A stretch of DNA of 64,000 nucleotides from Limonium bicolor (taxonomy: Eukaryota > Streptophyta > Magnoliopsida > Caryophyllales > Plumbaginaceae): the NCBI GenBank assembly GCA_023374045.1, contig CM041777.1, forward strand, positions 86,360,300-86,424,299. The letters are read 5' to 3'. Positions 11,265-23,010 of the stretch are shown in pieces. The translations under genes and the position numbers were made by a program. Each line of letters starts with the position of its first letter. Position 1 is the first letter of the stretch. A model generated the notes under the pieces. That model was given only the letters and a program-made list of their open reading frames with translations. It did not search any database and was not told the DNA's origin.

Positions 11265-13679
11265 ATGAAATATCCCAAGTTTCTTAGGAATGATTTACCT
11301 TGCTAATTAAGTCATAATAAGCTATAAAGCACTGTTAAACCTTAGAGTATATTAACATTAATACCCATAGGACCAGAAATGTCCTTAATAGCACTCTTTG
11401 TAATCTTTTGGAAATATTTAGCTAGAAAACACCAATAGCATTATGGCAACCAAGCTAGTAGGTGATGTAGAAGCTAGGTTGTGTAGTAGGCTAGCAAGTA
11501 GGACATCCTAAGAACGAGGTGACAAGTTAGCAAGCAAGTAAGACGTCTTAAGCACGAGGTGTCAAGTCAGGTTTGGTTAACACTAGGTCAATAGGAGCCT
11601 TACACCTAAGCAAGCTAGAAGGAGGTGGCAACACCTCATTTGTAGCATTTTGGCTTAATTACAACCACACATCCTTTTCCTCCATCTTAAGTAATTTAAT
11701 TTCCTAAGCTAGTTATATGGTCCACTGAGCTTAAAGCTAGCTTAATAAGGACAAGGCGGCCGCCCCCATCCTTAGCCATTCAGCCATGACTTGTCAAATT
11801 GGTATTAGGCCACATTTAGGTCCAATAAGAGCAAGACAAGCCAAAGGCTGCCGCCCCCATTCTCTTAAATCGACCAACACCACTCCAAAACACCTAATTC
11901 AGCTCCTAAAACATTCATCTTCATTAAGAGAGAAGGAGATCAAGAATAGAAGAATCCTATCTAGGAGAAAGAAGGGTGGCCAAGAGCAAGGAAGGAGGAG
12001 GATTGTGATTACCTTCATCTTTTTCCAATCCTCGAGGAGCTCAAAAGTTGTCTTAAGGTGTCTAAATTCTATCAAGCTTTCCAAGGTTTTAAGGAAGGCT
12101 TTCTTCACCAATATTGAAGTAACTTCAAGACTACCATCCCTTCTCAAACCTATGTGTTTTCAAGGGTTAGTTTTCCTATTTTAATCTTCCAAATTTGTAG
12201 CTACTTTTGAGCATAAAATCATGGAGCTAGAAATATGTTTTAAGGAAGGAAAATGGTCCTAAGAACCCTCGTCTTGTGGCTAAATGTGTGGGGGTAATTT
12301 GGAGGGGTTTGGGCATGTTTTATAAGCTAATCTAATCTAGGAACTAATCTAGGTGTTTGAAGTAATACTATGACCAGAAGAAGGTAAAGATAGTTAAAGA
12401 ATGAATTCTTAAGGAAAATTATGTCTCAAGACTTATACTTGTTAACCTAAATTGTAGGAAGTGTTCTAGGTGTGATAATCAAATAGTTATAAGCTAAACT
12501 AGTTATAAACCACTCCAAGTATTATACCCAAAGCTATGTAAGGTTATATGATAAGAATACACCTTAATCTAAGTAGAAGTCATGGTTAGAATTAACTTAG
12601 GTTTGAAGGCTATGTTTGACGAATGGGTTATGTATTCTTGGCTATGTTTCTGAGTATTAAGCTATACATAAATAGATATAGATTATAGCTAGTTTAACTA
12701 CTAGATTAATTTGGTTGAAAGGTTTATTAATATGATTGAATTGGTTAGTAATTATTAGGATGAACTTGACCTTGTTGTACATGAAATATTGCTATGAAAC
12801 TGATATGGCTAAGTGTTACTATTATAATTGAAATAGTTGTTGGTTTGTTGGATGAACATGACTTGGTTACAAGATAAAAACTATGGTTGTATAATTTATC
12901 AAGTGGTTGTAGTTTATGGTATTTAAAATGGCCAGAAGTGTTGTTATTCTATACTATGCTTTATGAACTATACTTGAACTCTTATTATCAGTGTTTCGCT
13001 GATATGATGTGTTATGTTATGCACTTGTTTATAATTAGTCCATGATTGATCTATTAAGAGGTAAGAAGAACATTAAAAGTAAGATTGAATTTGGAGGTGG
13101 ATATGATATGGCCATATTGGAACTTTGGCACTTGTTGTGTTATTATATTTTATTTCAGCTCATGGTATGCCGCATGCTCCATGGGACACTTCATGGTTTC
13201 CTACTATATAATTTAAAGGTACTATAGGGGTGTGCATATCTTTGAGGGCCTGAAGTGTGGATGGTAAAGGTTGGATCACCTTCAGGATAAAGGTTTTACC
13301 CTAGACATGGTTTATATGGAATTGGAAGATTAATGGCTAAGAAAGGTTCATAAATTGGTTAATAACCTTGTTATGCATATCTGGTTGTATTGCTGCTATT
13401 ATTGTGCTTTGAAATGATTTGAATATGATTATATAATAAAAGGTTACTTTGATATGCTATTTTCTTGATGGTTGCTTGATTTTATTCAACTTTGCTGATT
13501 TTTGGCGTTACGTTCTGTGATTGTATGACTGACCACATGTACAGGAAATGATGGTGCTTCTTCTTAGACACAAAGATGTTCGAGAGTGTGGGGCTGAAGG
13601 GATTAGAGACCATCAGTACGTTTGAGATTTTGTTATAATGTAATAAGTTAAGTTTGTAACCATTATGTAATTTTGTTTT
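11265..13679 (+). repeat. probable degraded chromovirus LTR, left part (split by the copia element)
   Basis: Starts TGAAATATCCCAAGTTTC directly after a purine run resembling the Tekay polypurine tract. It contains GGCGGCCGCCCCCATCC near 11756 and a GA-rich leader, which is usual for chromovirus R/U5 regions. One 132-codon open stretch (11786-12184) is basic and low-complexity and shows no domain, so I do not call it a gene. The copia target site GTTTT interrupts it at 13675-13679. The sequence resumes at 18918 and may end near 18960. Confidence 0.35.
13675..13679. repeat. target-site duplication GTTTT, left
   Basis: Matches 18913-18917 on the other side of the copia element. Confidence 0.85.
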
Positions 13680-13976
13680 TGACAGATTTAGAGAGAAAAA
13701 TGAAAAAGAATACCAATCTTCATTCAATTGAGATTTTCGACTTAGAGAGTCGATTAGGGTTACAGAAAGAATATAAAGACGAGAAAAGAGAGAGTTGTAA
13801 AACCAGTACTGAATAAGTGACTGGTTAAACGAAAAGGAGAAACCCGGTCCAGACTAAACACTAAGAATACAAGTGGACCGGTTCACAGATTACAAGGCTT
13901 TGGATCCTAGTTACAGAATATACTAAGTACAATTACAAGAGTAAAAGTCCTAGATACAAACTATAGAAATCCAACA
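13680..13976 (-). repeat. 3' LTR of the minus-strand copia element
   Basis: 297 bp, nearly identical to 18616-18912. Differences seen: GAGTTGTAAAA here versus GAGTTATAAAA, and CTTTGGATCC here versus CTTTAGATCC. Starts and ends with the TG/CA convention on the minus strand. Confidence 0.93.
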
Positions 13977-13988
13977 CCCCCCTCAAAA
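13977..13988 (-). promoter_or_regulatory. polypurine tract of the copia element
   Basis: Minus strand TTTTGAGGGGGG directly abuts the 3' LTR start, the expected priming site for plus-strand synthesis. Confidence 0.85.
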
Positions 13989-13989
13989 G

Positions 13990-14567
13990 TACAATCTGTA
14001 CTGAGAAGAATTGTGCGTTTGCTCCTTTTCTGTTTTCAACCGGATCACTTTGTTCCTGCATTCCAAGAGAGTTAAACAAATTCTGATAACATTTACCTGC
14101 CAGAGCTTTAGTCATAACATCAGCCAGCTGATGTTTGTTGGATACATATTGCACATGTATGAGACCTTCTTGCAATTTCTCGCGCAAAAATGGCAATCTA
14201 ACTCGATATGCTTTGTGCGCTCATGGGAAACTGGATTCTTTGCTATATGGACAGCAGCAAGATTATCACAGTTTAAAGGTATGGGAGTAATATTTGTAAG
14301 ACCTACCTCATGAAGTAATCTGCTTAACCAGCTCAACTCACTAGTTACTTGTCTCATTGCCCTGTATTCTGCTTCTGCAGAAGACAGAGCAACTGAAACC
14401 TGTTTCTTTGATTTCCAGCTTAGAGGAGACTTACCAAGGAAGATGTAGTAGCCAGATATAGATTTTCTGGTGATTGGGCAGGAGGCCCAATCAGAATCGC
14501 AATAGGCCACTAGATTGAAATCATCCTTTTTAAAAAAACAGCCCAAAACCCGAGGTTCCCTTAACAT
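13990..14567 (-). pseudogene. copia RNase H, out of frame with the main pol ORF
   Basis: Two overlapping frames continue pol. The first (from about 14540 to 14190) has [38 protein letters not shown] and [14 protein letters not shown]. The second (to about 13990) has [12 protein letters not shown] and [13 protein letters not shown]. The first shift sits in a run of seven T on the minus strand at about 14528-14536, and the second in the T run at 14189-14193. Each is a single-base homopolymer change. All landmark RNase H residues remain, so loss of function is recent and due to two slips. Confidence 0.85.
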
Positions 14568-17460
14568 ATGATAAGGTGTGATATGCTGCCTTAAGATGGT
14601 CTACAGTAGGAGATTGTAAAAACTGGCTAAGGTATTGGACAGCATATGAGATATCCGGTCTAGTGTTTGTGAGGAAATTAAGTTTGCCCACTATGCATCT
14701 GTAATGCGTGGGATTTTCTAGTTTTGATCCGGTATCTTTGAGGAGTTTTAGGTTTATTGGGAGGGGAGAAGCCGTAGGTCTGGAATTCTCCATTTCAAAA
14801 TCCTTTATTATCTGTCTTGTGTACTTCTGTTGTGACATTATCATTCCTTCATTTGTTTCAAGAAACTCCATTCCAAGAAAGTAATGGAGTCTTCCTAGGT
14901 CTTTTATTCTGAACTCCTTGTTAAGTTGATGTTTCAGACACCTTATTTGCTTTGTGTCATTCCCAACAACAAGGATATCATCCACATAAATACCTAGGAA
15001 AATAGTGTTATTTTTGTTTGTTTTTATGAAGAGAGAATAGTCATTTTTGGAATGATGAAAGCCCAGGTTTTTCAGAAATTTAGTGAGTCTCTCATACCAT
15101 TGGCGTGAGGCTTGCTTTAGACCATAAATGGATTTGTGCAATATGCACACCTTGTTTTCCCCATGGACCTTAAGACCCTCGGGAATAGTCATGTAAACTT
15201 CCTCATGGAGATCTCCATGGAGGAAAGCATTGTTTACATCAAGCTGATCAAGAATCCATCCCTTTTTTATTGCAATTATAATTAGGGCTCTAATAGTGGT
15301 ATGTCTAATCACAGGGGAGAAGGTTTCCTCATAGTCTAAACCATGTTTTTGAGTAAAACCCCTAGCCACTAGTCTTGCTTTAAATCTCTCAAGACTCCCA
15401 TCTGATTTGAGCTTTGTTTTGTATACCCACTTGCAACTTATAGGACGTTTTCCCTTGGGAAGGTCTGTGACAGACCATGTTTTATTTAATCTAAGGGCTT
15501 CAAATTCATCACTCATAGCTTTGACCCACCTGGGGTCTTTACTAGCATTCTTATAGTTTGTGGGTTCCTCTAGGCTGTTGATTTGATCAAGGAAAGTGCT
15601 GGAATCTTGGAGAAGAGAACATGAGAAGATTGTTCTGTTGGGGGTCTGGTCTGTGAGGTTTGACAAAGTAAACTCTCCGTAATTGTTTGGATTCCCTTGA
15701 TCTAGTCTTTCAGCTAGGATGGAAGAAAAAATATCCTTACTGTTTTGGACAGAAGTACAAATGTAATCTACATATTTTGAGGGTGGTCTATGCACACGTG
15801 TGGATCTTCTCAAAACTATACTCTCATTTGATGGATCTGTTTGATTTGATGGATCTGTTTGATTTGATGGATCTGTTTGGTTTGGAAGTTGTTCCTCACT
15901 ATGTGTTGCTAATTCTTCCTCACCTGCTTCCTCTCTGATTTGGGTATTGTTTTCTGGTTGAGGATCATCTTCAGGGGAATGAATTTGTGTAAGGAAAATA
16001 TCATCATTGTCATCTTGGGCTTTATTTAGAGTATCTTTCCACTGTTTTTCTGTTAATGGGTAAATATCCTCAAAAAATGTCAAATCACGACTGATCTTAA
16101 TAACATTTTCTTCTAAAGATAGAACCCTAGCCCCTTTAGTGTTTTTACAATGCCCAAGGTAAACACAAGGGAAGGATCTTGAATCAAGCTTTCCCCTGTT
16201 AGGATCTATGTTTGTGATGTAGCAGAGACATCCAAAACTTCTTAGATCCTTGTAGTTTGGCTTATGACCATAGAGTTTTTCGAATGGGGTTTTGTTTTCT
16301 ATAGCTTTGCTAGGAATCCTATTTATTATATAAGTGGCTTGTTCAACACAAAAACCCCAAAAACTTTTGTCTAAACCAGATTGGAATAGAAGAGCTCTAG
16401 CAACCTCCATGACATGCCCTTGCTTTCTTTCAACCACCCCATTTTGTTGAGGGGTATAAGGGCAACTGGTTTGGTGTATTATTCCCTTATCCTTGAAAAA
16501 ATCTATTCCCTCTTGAAGTTTTCCTAACTCTCTTGCATTGTCACTTCTCACAATCTTAACATGTTTGTTCATCTGTTTCTCAATTAGAATAATGAAGTTT
16601 CTGATATGATCAAAAGCTTCTGATTTGAGTTTAAGAAGTTTAACCCAGGTGGCCCTAGTGTTGTCGTCCACTATGGAAAGAAAATACTTATGCCCTTCCC
16701 TAGTCTGGGTCCTCATGGGACCACAAACATCTATGTGAATCATTTGGAAAGGTTCAGCAGTCTTTATATCAGAGAGACAGAATTTAGGTCTCTTACTGCG
16801 GGCCTTAAAACAGACAGAACAAGGTAAAATGCTAGACTCAGAATCAGGCAACATGCTTGTTTTCAAATCTGTAATCTTGTTCAATTTTCTAAGAGGAATA
16901 TGACCTAATCTCTTATGCCACAAAGAAACTCTGCAAAAATTGTCATCACATACATTTGTACACACAACAGAACTGCTTAGATTTCTAGCAATGAAATTAC
17001 TCAAAACATCCATATCAAGAAGGTATAGCCCAGATACTTGAGTTCCTATTTTCTGGAAAATCTTTTGCTTAGAATCCTGCAAGGCACATAAATTTTTATA
17101 GAAAACAATAGGTACTCCAAGTGCCTCAACTAACCTCGATACAGAAACCAGATTGAATTTAAAAGATGGAACATGCATAATTCCCTTTAGGCATTTAACA
17201 TTCCTTATCAACAGATCTGCAATTAAATTAACAGGTTTCTTGTTTCCATCGGGGAGGGTTATCTCCCTTTTGTCTCTCAAGAATTCATGATTTCCTAGCA
17301 TATTAGTGTTTCCACTTATATGTTCAGTAGCACCCGAGTCTAAGATCCACAAATTTCTCAATTTATCCAGAATAGATTCACAATCAGAGATCAGACACGG
17401 CAAAAAGTTTATTTCTGGTTTAGGTATACCTGAAAATTCTCCAAAGGTTGTCTGGTTCAT
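14530..17460 (-). CDS. copia pol polyprotein: protease, integrase, reverse transcriptase (976 codons open)
   Basis: The longest open frame in the window. The start shown is the first in-frame ATG; in the family, pol is normally continuous with gag. In order: protease [13 protein letters not shown] with the catalytic DSG at residues 41-43; an HHCC module with [10 protein letters not shown] near 190; an rve core with [16 protein letters not shown] near 307 and [12 protein letters not shown] near 340; then RT with [23 protein letters not shown] and YVDDILVVG near 825. It ends in [13 protein letters not shown] because of a homopolymer slip ahead of RNase H. Integrase and RT catalytic residues are present, so this copy may still encode active enzymes up to the break. 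Confidence 0.88.
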   Translation of the reverse strand: MNQTTFGEFSGIPKPEINFLPCLISDCESILDKLRNLWILDSGATEHISGNTNMLGNHEFLRDKREITLPDGNKKPVNLIADLLIRNVKCLKGIMHVPSFKFNLVSVSRLVEALGVPIVFYKNLCALQDSKQKIFQKIGTQVSGLYLLDMDVLSNFIARNLSSSVVCTNVCDDNFCRVSLWHKRLGHIPLRKLNKITDLKTSMLPDSESSILPCSVCFKARSKRPKFCLSDIKTAEPFQMIHIDVCGPMRTQTREGHKYFLSIVDDNTRATWVKLLKLKSEAFDHIRNFIILIEKQMNKHVKIVRSDNARELGKLQEGIDFFKDKGIIHQTSCPYTPQQNGVVERKQGHVMEVARALLFQSGLDKSFWGFCVEQATYIINRIPSKAIENKTPFEKLYGHKPNYKDLRSFGCLCYITNIDPNRGKLDSRSFPCVYLGHCKNTKGARVLSLEENVIKISRDLTFFEDIYPLTEKQWKDTLNKAQDDNDDIFLTQIHSPEDDPQPENNTQIREEAGEEELATHSEEQLPNQTDPSNQTDPSNQTDPSNESIVLRRSTRVHRPPSKYVDYICTSVQNSKDIFSSILAERLDQGNPNNYGEFTLSNLTDQTPNRTIFSCSLLQDSSTFLDQINSLEEPTNYKNASKDPRWVKAMSDEFEALRLNKTWSVTDLPKGKRPISCKWVYKTKLKSDGSLERFKARLVARGFTQKHGLDYEETFSPVIRHTTIRALIIIAIKKGWILDQLDVNNAFLHGDLHEEVYMTIPEGLKVHGENKVCILHKSIYGLKQASRQWYERLTKFLKNLGFHHSKNDYSLFIKTNKNNTIFLGIYVDDILVVGNDTKQIRCLKHQLNKEFRIKDLGRLHYFLGMEFLETNEGMIMSQQKYTRQIIKDFEMENSRPTASPLPINLKLLKDTGSKLENPTHYRCIVGKLNFLTNTRPDISYAVQYLSQFLQSPTVDHLKAAYHTLSYVKGTSGFGLFF
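15826..15878 (-). repeat. 18-bp tandem repeat, three copies, in pol
   Basis: In-frame repeats encode SNQTDP three times in the linker between integrase and RT. The length is a multiple of three, so the frame is preserved. It looks like slippage in a disordered linker. Confidence 0.85.
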
Positions 17461-17568
17461 CGTAGGTTTGTGATATGCAGATAGTTCATCAACTGCTCCA
17501 GTTGATTAGCACTAAAACCTTGAACGGGAGAATCTTCTTTGTCTGCGCCATGCCCTTTCTTTCTTCTT

Positions 17569-18581
17569 CTATGGCTGAATGACTCTTGGTTCTCTGACCT
17601 TTCTGTTATCGTCACTAGGGAAACCGACCAAGAACCTGCAATCATTTTTCATGTGCCCAATCTTTCCGCAATTCGCACATTTTGGAGGTTCTTTCTTTCC
17701 TGGGGAGGTGAATTTGTTGGAACTTTTCTTCGTACCAGTCTTGGGGTTTGCAGCAGTAGAAGCCCATTTCTGTTTGTTCCCCGTGTAATTTTGCCCAGCA
17801 TCTCTGGAAAATAGAGCGACTGATTGCTCTTCTTTCTCTTTTGCATCTGGGTTTTCACGTTGCTCTTCTTCTTGAATTATCATGGAATACGCCTCTTCTA
17901 ATGACGGTGTTTCCTTCATCGCCAAAATTTGGCCACGAATGTGAACATAGGACTTGTCTAAACCCATTAAAAAATGGATCAACTCCTCATCTTCTTTTCT
18001 TTTCCTTTGATTCTGCTTCGCTTTACAGGCCGAACAGCAAGAACACGTTTCTTCTGGGAGAGCAAGTTCATATTCTGCCCAAGTTTCTTTCAACCTCATG
18101 AAGTAATCCGTCACCGACTCTCCCCCTTGCTTCAGGTTAACAATCTGATTCTTGATATTGTGCAGCGTCGTGAGGTTCTTCTTCTCGAATCTCCGGCACA
18201 ACCAGTCCCAGATCTCCTTGGGGTTGTCGCAATACGTGATACTTCTTCCGATGTTCGGTGCTAGAGAGGCTATTATCCACGAACAACCAGTGAACTAGCT
18301 CGTTCCCAGGCTGCCATTCGCACCAGATCTTCAGCGCTTGGATGTTCCAAAGTGCCATCGACGAACCCTAGCTTATTCTTGGTTCGAAGAGCTCGTCGAA
18401 AACCTCATTTCCAACTGAGGAAGCCTGTTCCTGTGAATTTGGTCGTCAGAACTTGCCCGGCTATTCGGTAGCGTGAACGTACAACGGATCTCCCGCGTCG
18501 ATTGTTGTTGAAGCTGAAGCTGCGATTCCTTTCCCTTTCGATTCTTTCCCCGCATCGTCTGTATTGTGATCCTCACTCATG
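17569..18581 (-). pseudogene. copia gag (UBN2-type) with premature stops
   Basis: The start is the ATG at 18581, just inside the primer site: MSEDHNTDDAGKESKGKGIA, then DPLYVHATE followed by TAG. A second nonsense codon, TGA, follows FLSWK where Arg (CGA) is expected, and further stops follow VVRG. From 18201 an open frame resumes with IKNQIVNLKQGGESVTDYF and LIHFLMGLDKSY, typical of the UBN2 capsid domain. It ends with a CCHC knuckle CANCGKIGHMKNDC near 17660. A further frameshift separates gag from pol near 17600-17460. The capsid could not be made, so mobility would need proteins from elsewhere. Confidence 0.82.
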
Positions 18582-18600
18582 ATTTACTATTAATCGAGCC

Positions 18601-18615
18601 TAAGCTCTGATACCA
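18601..18615 (-). promoter_or_regulatory. primer-binding site, initiator tRNA-Met type
   Basis: Minus strand TGGTATCAGAGCTTA lies immediately next to the 5' LTR end. TGGTATCAGAGC is the standard plant primer site complementary to the 3' end of initiator tRNA-Met. Confidence 0.9.
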
Positions 18616-18912
18616 TGACAGATTTAGAGAGAAAAATGAAAAAGAATACCAATCTTCATTCAATTGAGATTTTCGACTTAGAGAGTCGATTAGGGTTACA
18701 GAAAGAATATAAAGACGAGAAAAGAGAGAGTTATAAAACCAGTACTGAATAAGTGACTGGTTAAACGAAAAGGAGAAACCCGGTCCAGACTAAACACTAA
18801 GAATACAAGTGGACCGGTTCACAGATTACAAGGCTTTAGATCCTAGTTACAGAATATACTAAGTACAATTACAAGAGTAAAAGTCCTAGATACAAACTAT
18901 AGAAATCCAACA
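18616..18912 (-). repeat. 5' LTR of the minus-strand copia element
   Basis: 297 bp. This copy keeps a TTTTATAACT stretch on the minus strand that could serve as the TATA element; the other LTR has TTTTACAACT there. Confidence 0.93.
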
Positions 18913-18917
18913 GTTTT
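18913..18917. repeat. target-site duplication GTTTT, right
   Basis: Identical to 13675-13679. Confidence 0.85.
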
Positions 18918-19274
18918 AGGTATGTAATGTGATTAAGCCTTAACATTCACAGAGGATGTGAATGTGGCGCCCCGCTAGTTTTTAATACTTCTGCTATCAC
19001 GACTTGTATACATATATATATTATATAAAAAAGATGTAAGAATTTTTGGGTGTTAAAAGAGTATACTACAACTATTATACAAGTGTTTATCAAGTATTCG
19101 ACTGTTTTTTAAGTAAGTATTTGACTGCTTTTGTAACAATTAAGTATACAAGTGTTTAAATACTGAGTATACAAATCTACAGAAATAAGTTATTCGAAAA
19201 GTATGCAAATCTAAAAAATAAAGTAGTCAACTATTTAGATACTAAGTGTACGAATCAATATAAATAAAGTATTC
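18918..19274. other. resumed chromovirus LTR remnant and AT-rich TATTCGAC repeats
   Basis: 18918-18960 continues the sequence interrupted by the copia element and contains an imperfect ACATTCAC/GTGAATGT dyad and TGTGGCGCCCC. From 19030 to 19274 there are about six degenerate AAGTATTCGACTG copies, the same AT-rich repeat as 10690-11000. No gene seen. Confidence 0.4.
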
Positions 19275-19640
19275 GGAAAATTTTCACCGAAATACCATTT
19301 GTAAAAAAAATTACTTACGGTGGTTTTTTTTTCAAAAAAATACACGGAAGTGCCAAAACGATGCAAATAAACTGCATCAGCTTAATCCATCTCGCCAAAA
19401 ACCGCATCAGATCAACACACTTATTGGTTATTTTTGCCATAAACCGCACCAGCCAAACGCATCTTTGCGATAAAATGCATTGGCCTGATGCAGTTTATTT
19501 TGCAAACGGTCAAGTCTGAAAAAAATCTCAGAATTAATCTGAGCCGTCCGTACTCCGTGATTTCCATGATTTTGTCGGAAGATTATCCACAAATTTGTAA
19601 AGAAACCACACTAGGGCGATGCGGTTTCTGGCAGCCAAAA
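19275..19640 (+). repeat. left terminal inverted repeat of the MULE
   Basis: Shares with the right end the segments CACCGAAATACCATTTGTAA, AGTGCCAAAACGATGCAAAT, TTTTTGCCATAAACCGCACC and GTTTATTTTGCAAACGGTC (reverse complement at 48485-48085, with small differences). It has several ATGCGGTTT/AAACCGCAT sub-motifs, candidates for transposase binding. Confidence 0.88.
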
Positions 19641-19644
19641 ATCC

Positions 19645-19652
19645 CTATAAAA
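19645..19652 (+). promoter_or_regulatory. TATA box of the MULE transposase gene
   Basis: CTATAAAA immediately inside the left TIR, oriented towards the transposase. MULE promoters commonly lie in or beside the TIR. Confidence 0.55.
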
Positions 19653-19736
19653 CCCCAACCTACGGAAGCTTATTTCATTCAACCACAAACACAAATAAGT
19701 TCATTTCAATAACCACAAATCTCCTCTGAAGTTGTA

Positions 19737-20262
19737 GAGGTTAGTATGTTTGTTTTTAATTTTTATTCCTCATTTTTTATGTATATTAAATATCTTTGTT
19801 TACTAGGTTTCAATATATATATATAAGTACTTGTTTAATTAGTTATGATGAAATTCGTAATTAACTACGGTCATTACTGTATAACTTGTTATTCTTCAAA
19901 TTAGGTGTACAAAAAAGTTAAAATAATATGTAGACATCTAGTTAATGGTTTACATTAATTTTTGTAAGTTTTAGTTGCTTAATAATATATATATATATAT
20001 ATATATTCTTCATTTATTATTGTTATTAATTTATAATTAGTTGTTTACCAAAATAGGTGTATAAGTTAGCAAGACATGTAGTTAATGATTTAAACATATT
20101 TTTAAAATAATTTAGTCATCAATATCTTAATTAAATTCTTAATTAATTATGGTCATTACTTTATAGCTCGTCGTTCTTCAAATTAGGTGTATATATTAGT
20201 TAAAATAATATATAGACATCTAGTTAATGGTTTACATTAATTTTTGTAAGTTTTGGTTGCTT

Positions 20263-20302
<40 letters not shown>

Positions 20303-20746
20303 ATTTGTGGTTATTAATTTATATTTAGTTGTTTACCAAAATAGGTGTACAAGTTAGATACAAAATATGTAGACATGTAGGTAATGGTTTAAACATTTTT
20401 TTAATATTTTAGTCGTTAATATCTTAATTAAATTCATAATTAATTATGGTCATTACTTTATAGCTTGTTATTCTTCAAATTAGGTGTATAAATTAGTTAA
20501 AATAATATTTAGACATCTAGTTAATGGTTTACATTAATTTTTGTAAGTTTTAGTTGCTTAATAAATATATAATTCGTACTAAATTTGTGTTGTTAAATTT
20601 GTTATGTTTAGATCTTCTAAATTGGTTGGTAGTTAGCTAAAAATGTCTGGACTTGTTTTTACAATTCAATATTATTTTTTTTGCATTTAGTTTATTGTTC
20701 ATTATGTTTTGTTGCTTAAATTTTAAATATTTTTTTGTTTGTGCAG
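19737..20746 (+). other. probable 5'UTR intron of the transposase gene
   Basis: A donor-like GAG/GTTAGTATGTT at 19737-19750 and an acceptor-like TTTTTTTGTTTGTGCAG ending at 20746 bracket a very AT-rich stretch without ORFs. The ATG follows 46 bp after the acceptor. The donor motif recurs in inverted orientation near the other end of the MULE (47839-47852). Splicing is inferred from sequence only. Confidence 0.45.
19838..20580. repeat. left subterminal tandem array of the MULE
   Basis: Three units of about 280 and 298 bp begin at GGTCATTACT near 19869, 20149 and 20447. Each looks like a dimer of the roughly 139-bp monomer seen in inverted orientation at 46060-47660. (AT)n runs lie at about 19985-20008 and 20263-20300. 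Confidence 0.75.
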
Positions 20747-20791
20747 ATCTAAACTACCTTACTCGCCCGGATCTTAATTTCGCTTGAAAGA

Positions 20792-23010
20792 ATGGCATTT
20801 CCTTATACAATCTTTGTTAATGTACACGAAACATGGAAGTCTCTACTTCCAAGTCAATCAACACACCAAAACCTTTTATCTTTGTGAAGTTGACGATTTC
20901 TCCATCCAAATGTTAAAATATCTATCACAGAGGCCATCCGTCAATTGAAGTTTAGATTTTCTGTTACGAGGATGACATATCGGCAGTTGTTCAGCAAGAA
21001 GCCATTAAAGTTTGCAGCACTTCAACTAGAAACTAATGAAGAGGTTCAGGTAATGCTTGGTAACTATAAGTGTTGTTGGGACATCTCCCAGTGCATGGAC
21101 ATTCATATAGAAATTGATGGTGATGATGACGATGACGATGGCGAGTATGAGCCTGTAGAGGATAAAGATGTTACATCAGATGGTGAAATTGAACTCATCC
21201 CAGAAGAATTTCTTCACGGACCAGATGAAGATGGCGAAAGTAGTCAGCAAATGCCAGATGCTTCATTTTATCATCACGTGGAATGAGATTCCATCAATGC
21301 AATGCAATCAGATGTGGATCACCATGGTGTCCCAAACTGGAATCCTGTGCAAGAGTTTGATATAGGTCAAGAGTTTGATGATAAATAGAGTATGGTAACC
21401 GCTGTCAAGGAGTATCACATTCACAAAAATCTGGATATTAGTATTGTCAAAAACTCGAGGAAAGCATACGTTGTCCAATGTGTTAACCACGATGAATGTC
21501 CATTTTACTTAAGGGGCGTGTTGTTGAATGGTGAGAGTGAATGGAAAATTACAAGACTCATTACCCATTGTTGTGCTCCTACAGATGATGGACAAGATCA
21601 TCAGCAGATGAACTACCATTTCATTGCTGAAGCCCTTCTACCTTATATTAGTCGTAACCCGGGTATGAGTGTTCTAGATGTCATTGAACTGATCTGTGGC
21701 CAGAAAAACAGAATAATTTCTTACAAAAAAGCTTGGTTGACAAGATGTGACGCGATAGGAAAAATCTATGGAGATTGGGTTGAGTCTTATAATCAGCTAC
21801 CAAGGTTATTCATGGCCATCAAACATCTCATACCAGGTTCCATTGTTGCTCTAAAGATAGTTAGGGATTTCAAGGATGACACACAAACAACCCAAGTGAA
21901 ACAATTCCAACGGTGTTTCTGGGCGTTTGGTCTGTGCATATCTACATTCAGACACTTCAAACCCATACTGTAGATAGATGATACACATTTATATGGTAAT
22001 TTCAAAGGCAAGCTTCTGATAGCGGCGGCGCAAGATGGTAACAAAAATTCATACCTATTGTGTTCACTATTGTTGAGTCTGAAGACTTAGCTAGTTGGAA
22101 ATTCTTTCTCAACAAGGTGCGACTCCATGCGATAGGTGAAAGAGCTGACGTGTCAATAATTACGGATCGTGCCTAGCTATCATAAGTATCGTCGAATCAG
22201 ATCCATATTAGGAACCTCCCATGGCTCATCACTGCTATTGCATATGACACATTGCATCAAACTTCCAGACAAGGTTTCACAATAAAAAATGAAGAAGTAT
22301 CTCATTAACACAGATACTATAATTTATTTGTTGTCATGCTTCATTATCAAACTTGTCCCTAACATCTCTTACTAATGATGTATTGCGTTGTATATAGCTT
22401 ATGAGTTTAGGAAGCATCACGTTCAAAGAAGGTACGATCATCTGCTATCTCAGATCCCTAGCATTGAACGCTTATTCCATGACCTTCCATTTGATAAGTG
22501 GTCACGAGCATATGACGATGGCAAAAGATGGGGCCACATGACCATAAATTTGGTTGAGTGCATCAATGGTGTACTGAAAAGTGTTCGTCTACTGCCAATT
22601 AGTGCAATTGTCAATAGCACACTGCACTGCACAAACTCGTCACATATTTCAATGATAATCTTGATACGTACAATGGTCAACGAGTTGCTGGAGCGTCGTT
22701 GTACACAGACTACGCCACAACCAAGATTGAGGAAGATCGAAGACTATCAAACCGTCACAATGTTAGGGTTTTTGATGCAGTGAACCAAGTGTACGAGGTT
22801 GAGGATTTTGGATCCGTGGCTTTGAGAAGAAACAAGGGAAATTACAAAGTCGATTTCAGCGACCTGACTTGTGAATGTGGTGAGTGGCAAGCATTCAAAT
22901 ACCCATGTTCTCATGTCATGGTTGTATGTTGCAGAACATGGTTGTTGTGGGACAGTCATGTGCATCGTGTTTATAGGCTTGAGATAATGATTGAAGCTTA
23001 TGGTGGTTAA
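20792..23010 (+). pseudogene. MURA-type MULE transposase, broken
   Basis: Starts MAFPYTIFVNVHETW at 20792 and shifts after about 30 codons. An acidic linker follows (20945-21286, with seven consecutive Asp codons). The MuDR DNA-binding domain is at 21392-21700: YHIHKNLDIS, VVQCVNHDECPFYLRG, then THCC. The catalytic MULE domain follows with DDTHLYGNFKGKLLIAAAQD near 21975 and DVSIITDR near 22150; the ECINGVLKS segment near 22560 may hold the third acidic residue. A C-terminal SWIM zinc finger reads LTCECGEWQAFKYPCSH (about 22865-22915). Stops at 21284, 21387, 21971 and 22088 and several frameshifts prevent expression. Confidence 0.85.

Larger units (their letters stand above)
13680..18912 (-). 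mobile_element. young Ty1/copia retrotransposon, minus strand, complete ends
   Basis: Total length is 5233 bp with 297-bp LTRs (13680-13976 and 18616-18912), read TGTTGGATTTC to CTAAATCTGTCA on the minus strand. The target duplication GTTTT lies at 13675-13679 and 18913-18917. The primer site matches initiator tRNA-Met and a purine tract sits at the other LTR. Inside are a damaged gag and a nearly intact pol. The LTRs differ at two positions that I can see, so insertion was recent. The short LTRs and small size fit an Ale-like or related copia lineage; this is a guess. Confidence 0.92.

Noticed and set aside
11786..12184. 132-codon open frame
   Set aside because: Basic low-complexity sequence in an LTR leader-like region with no homologous motif and no coding context.
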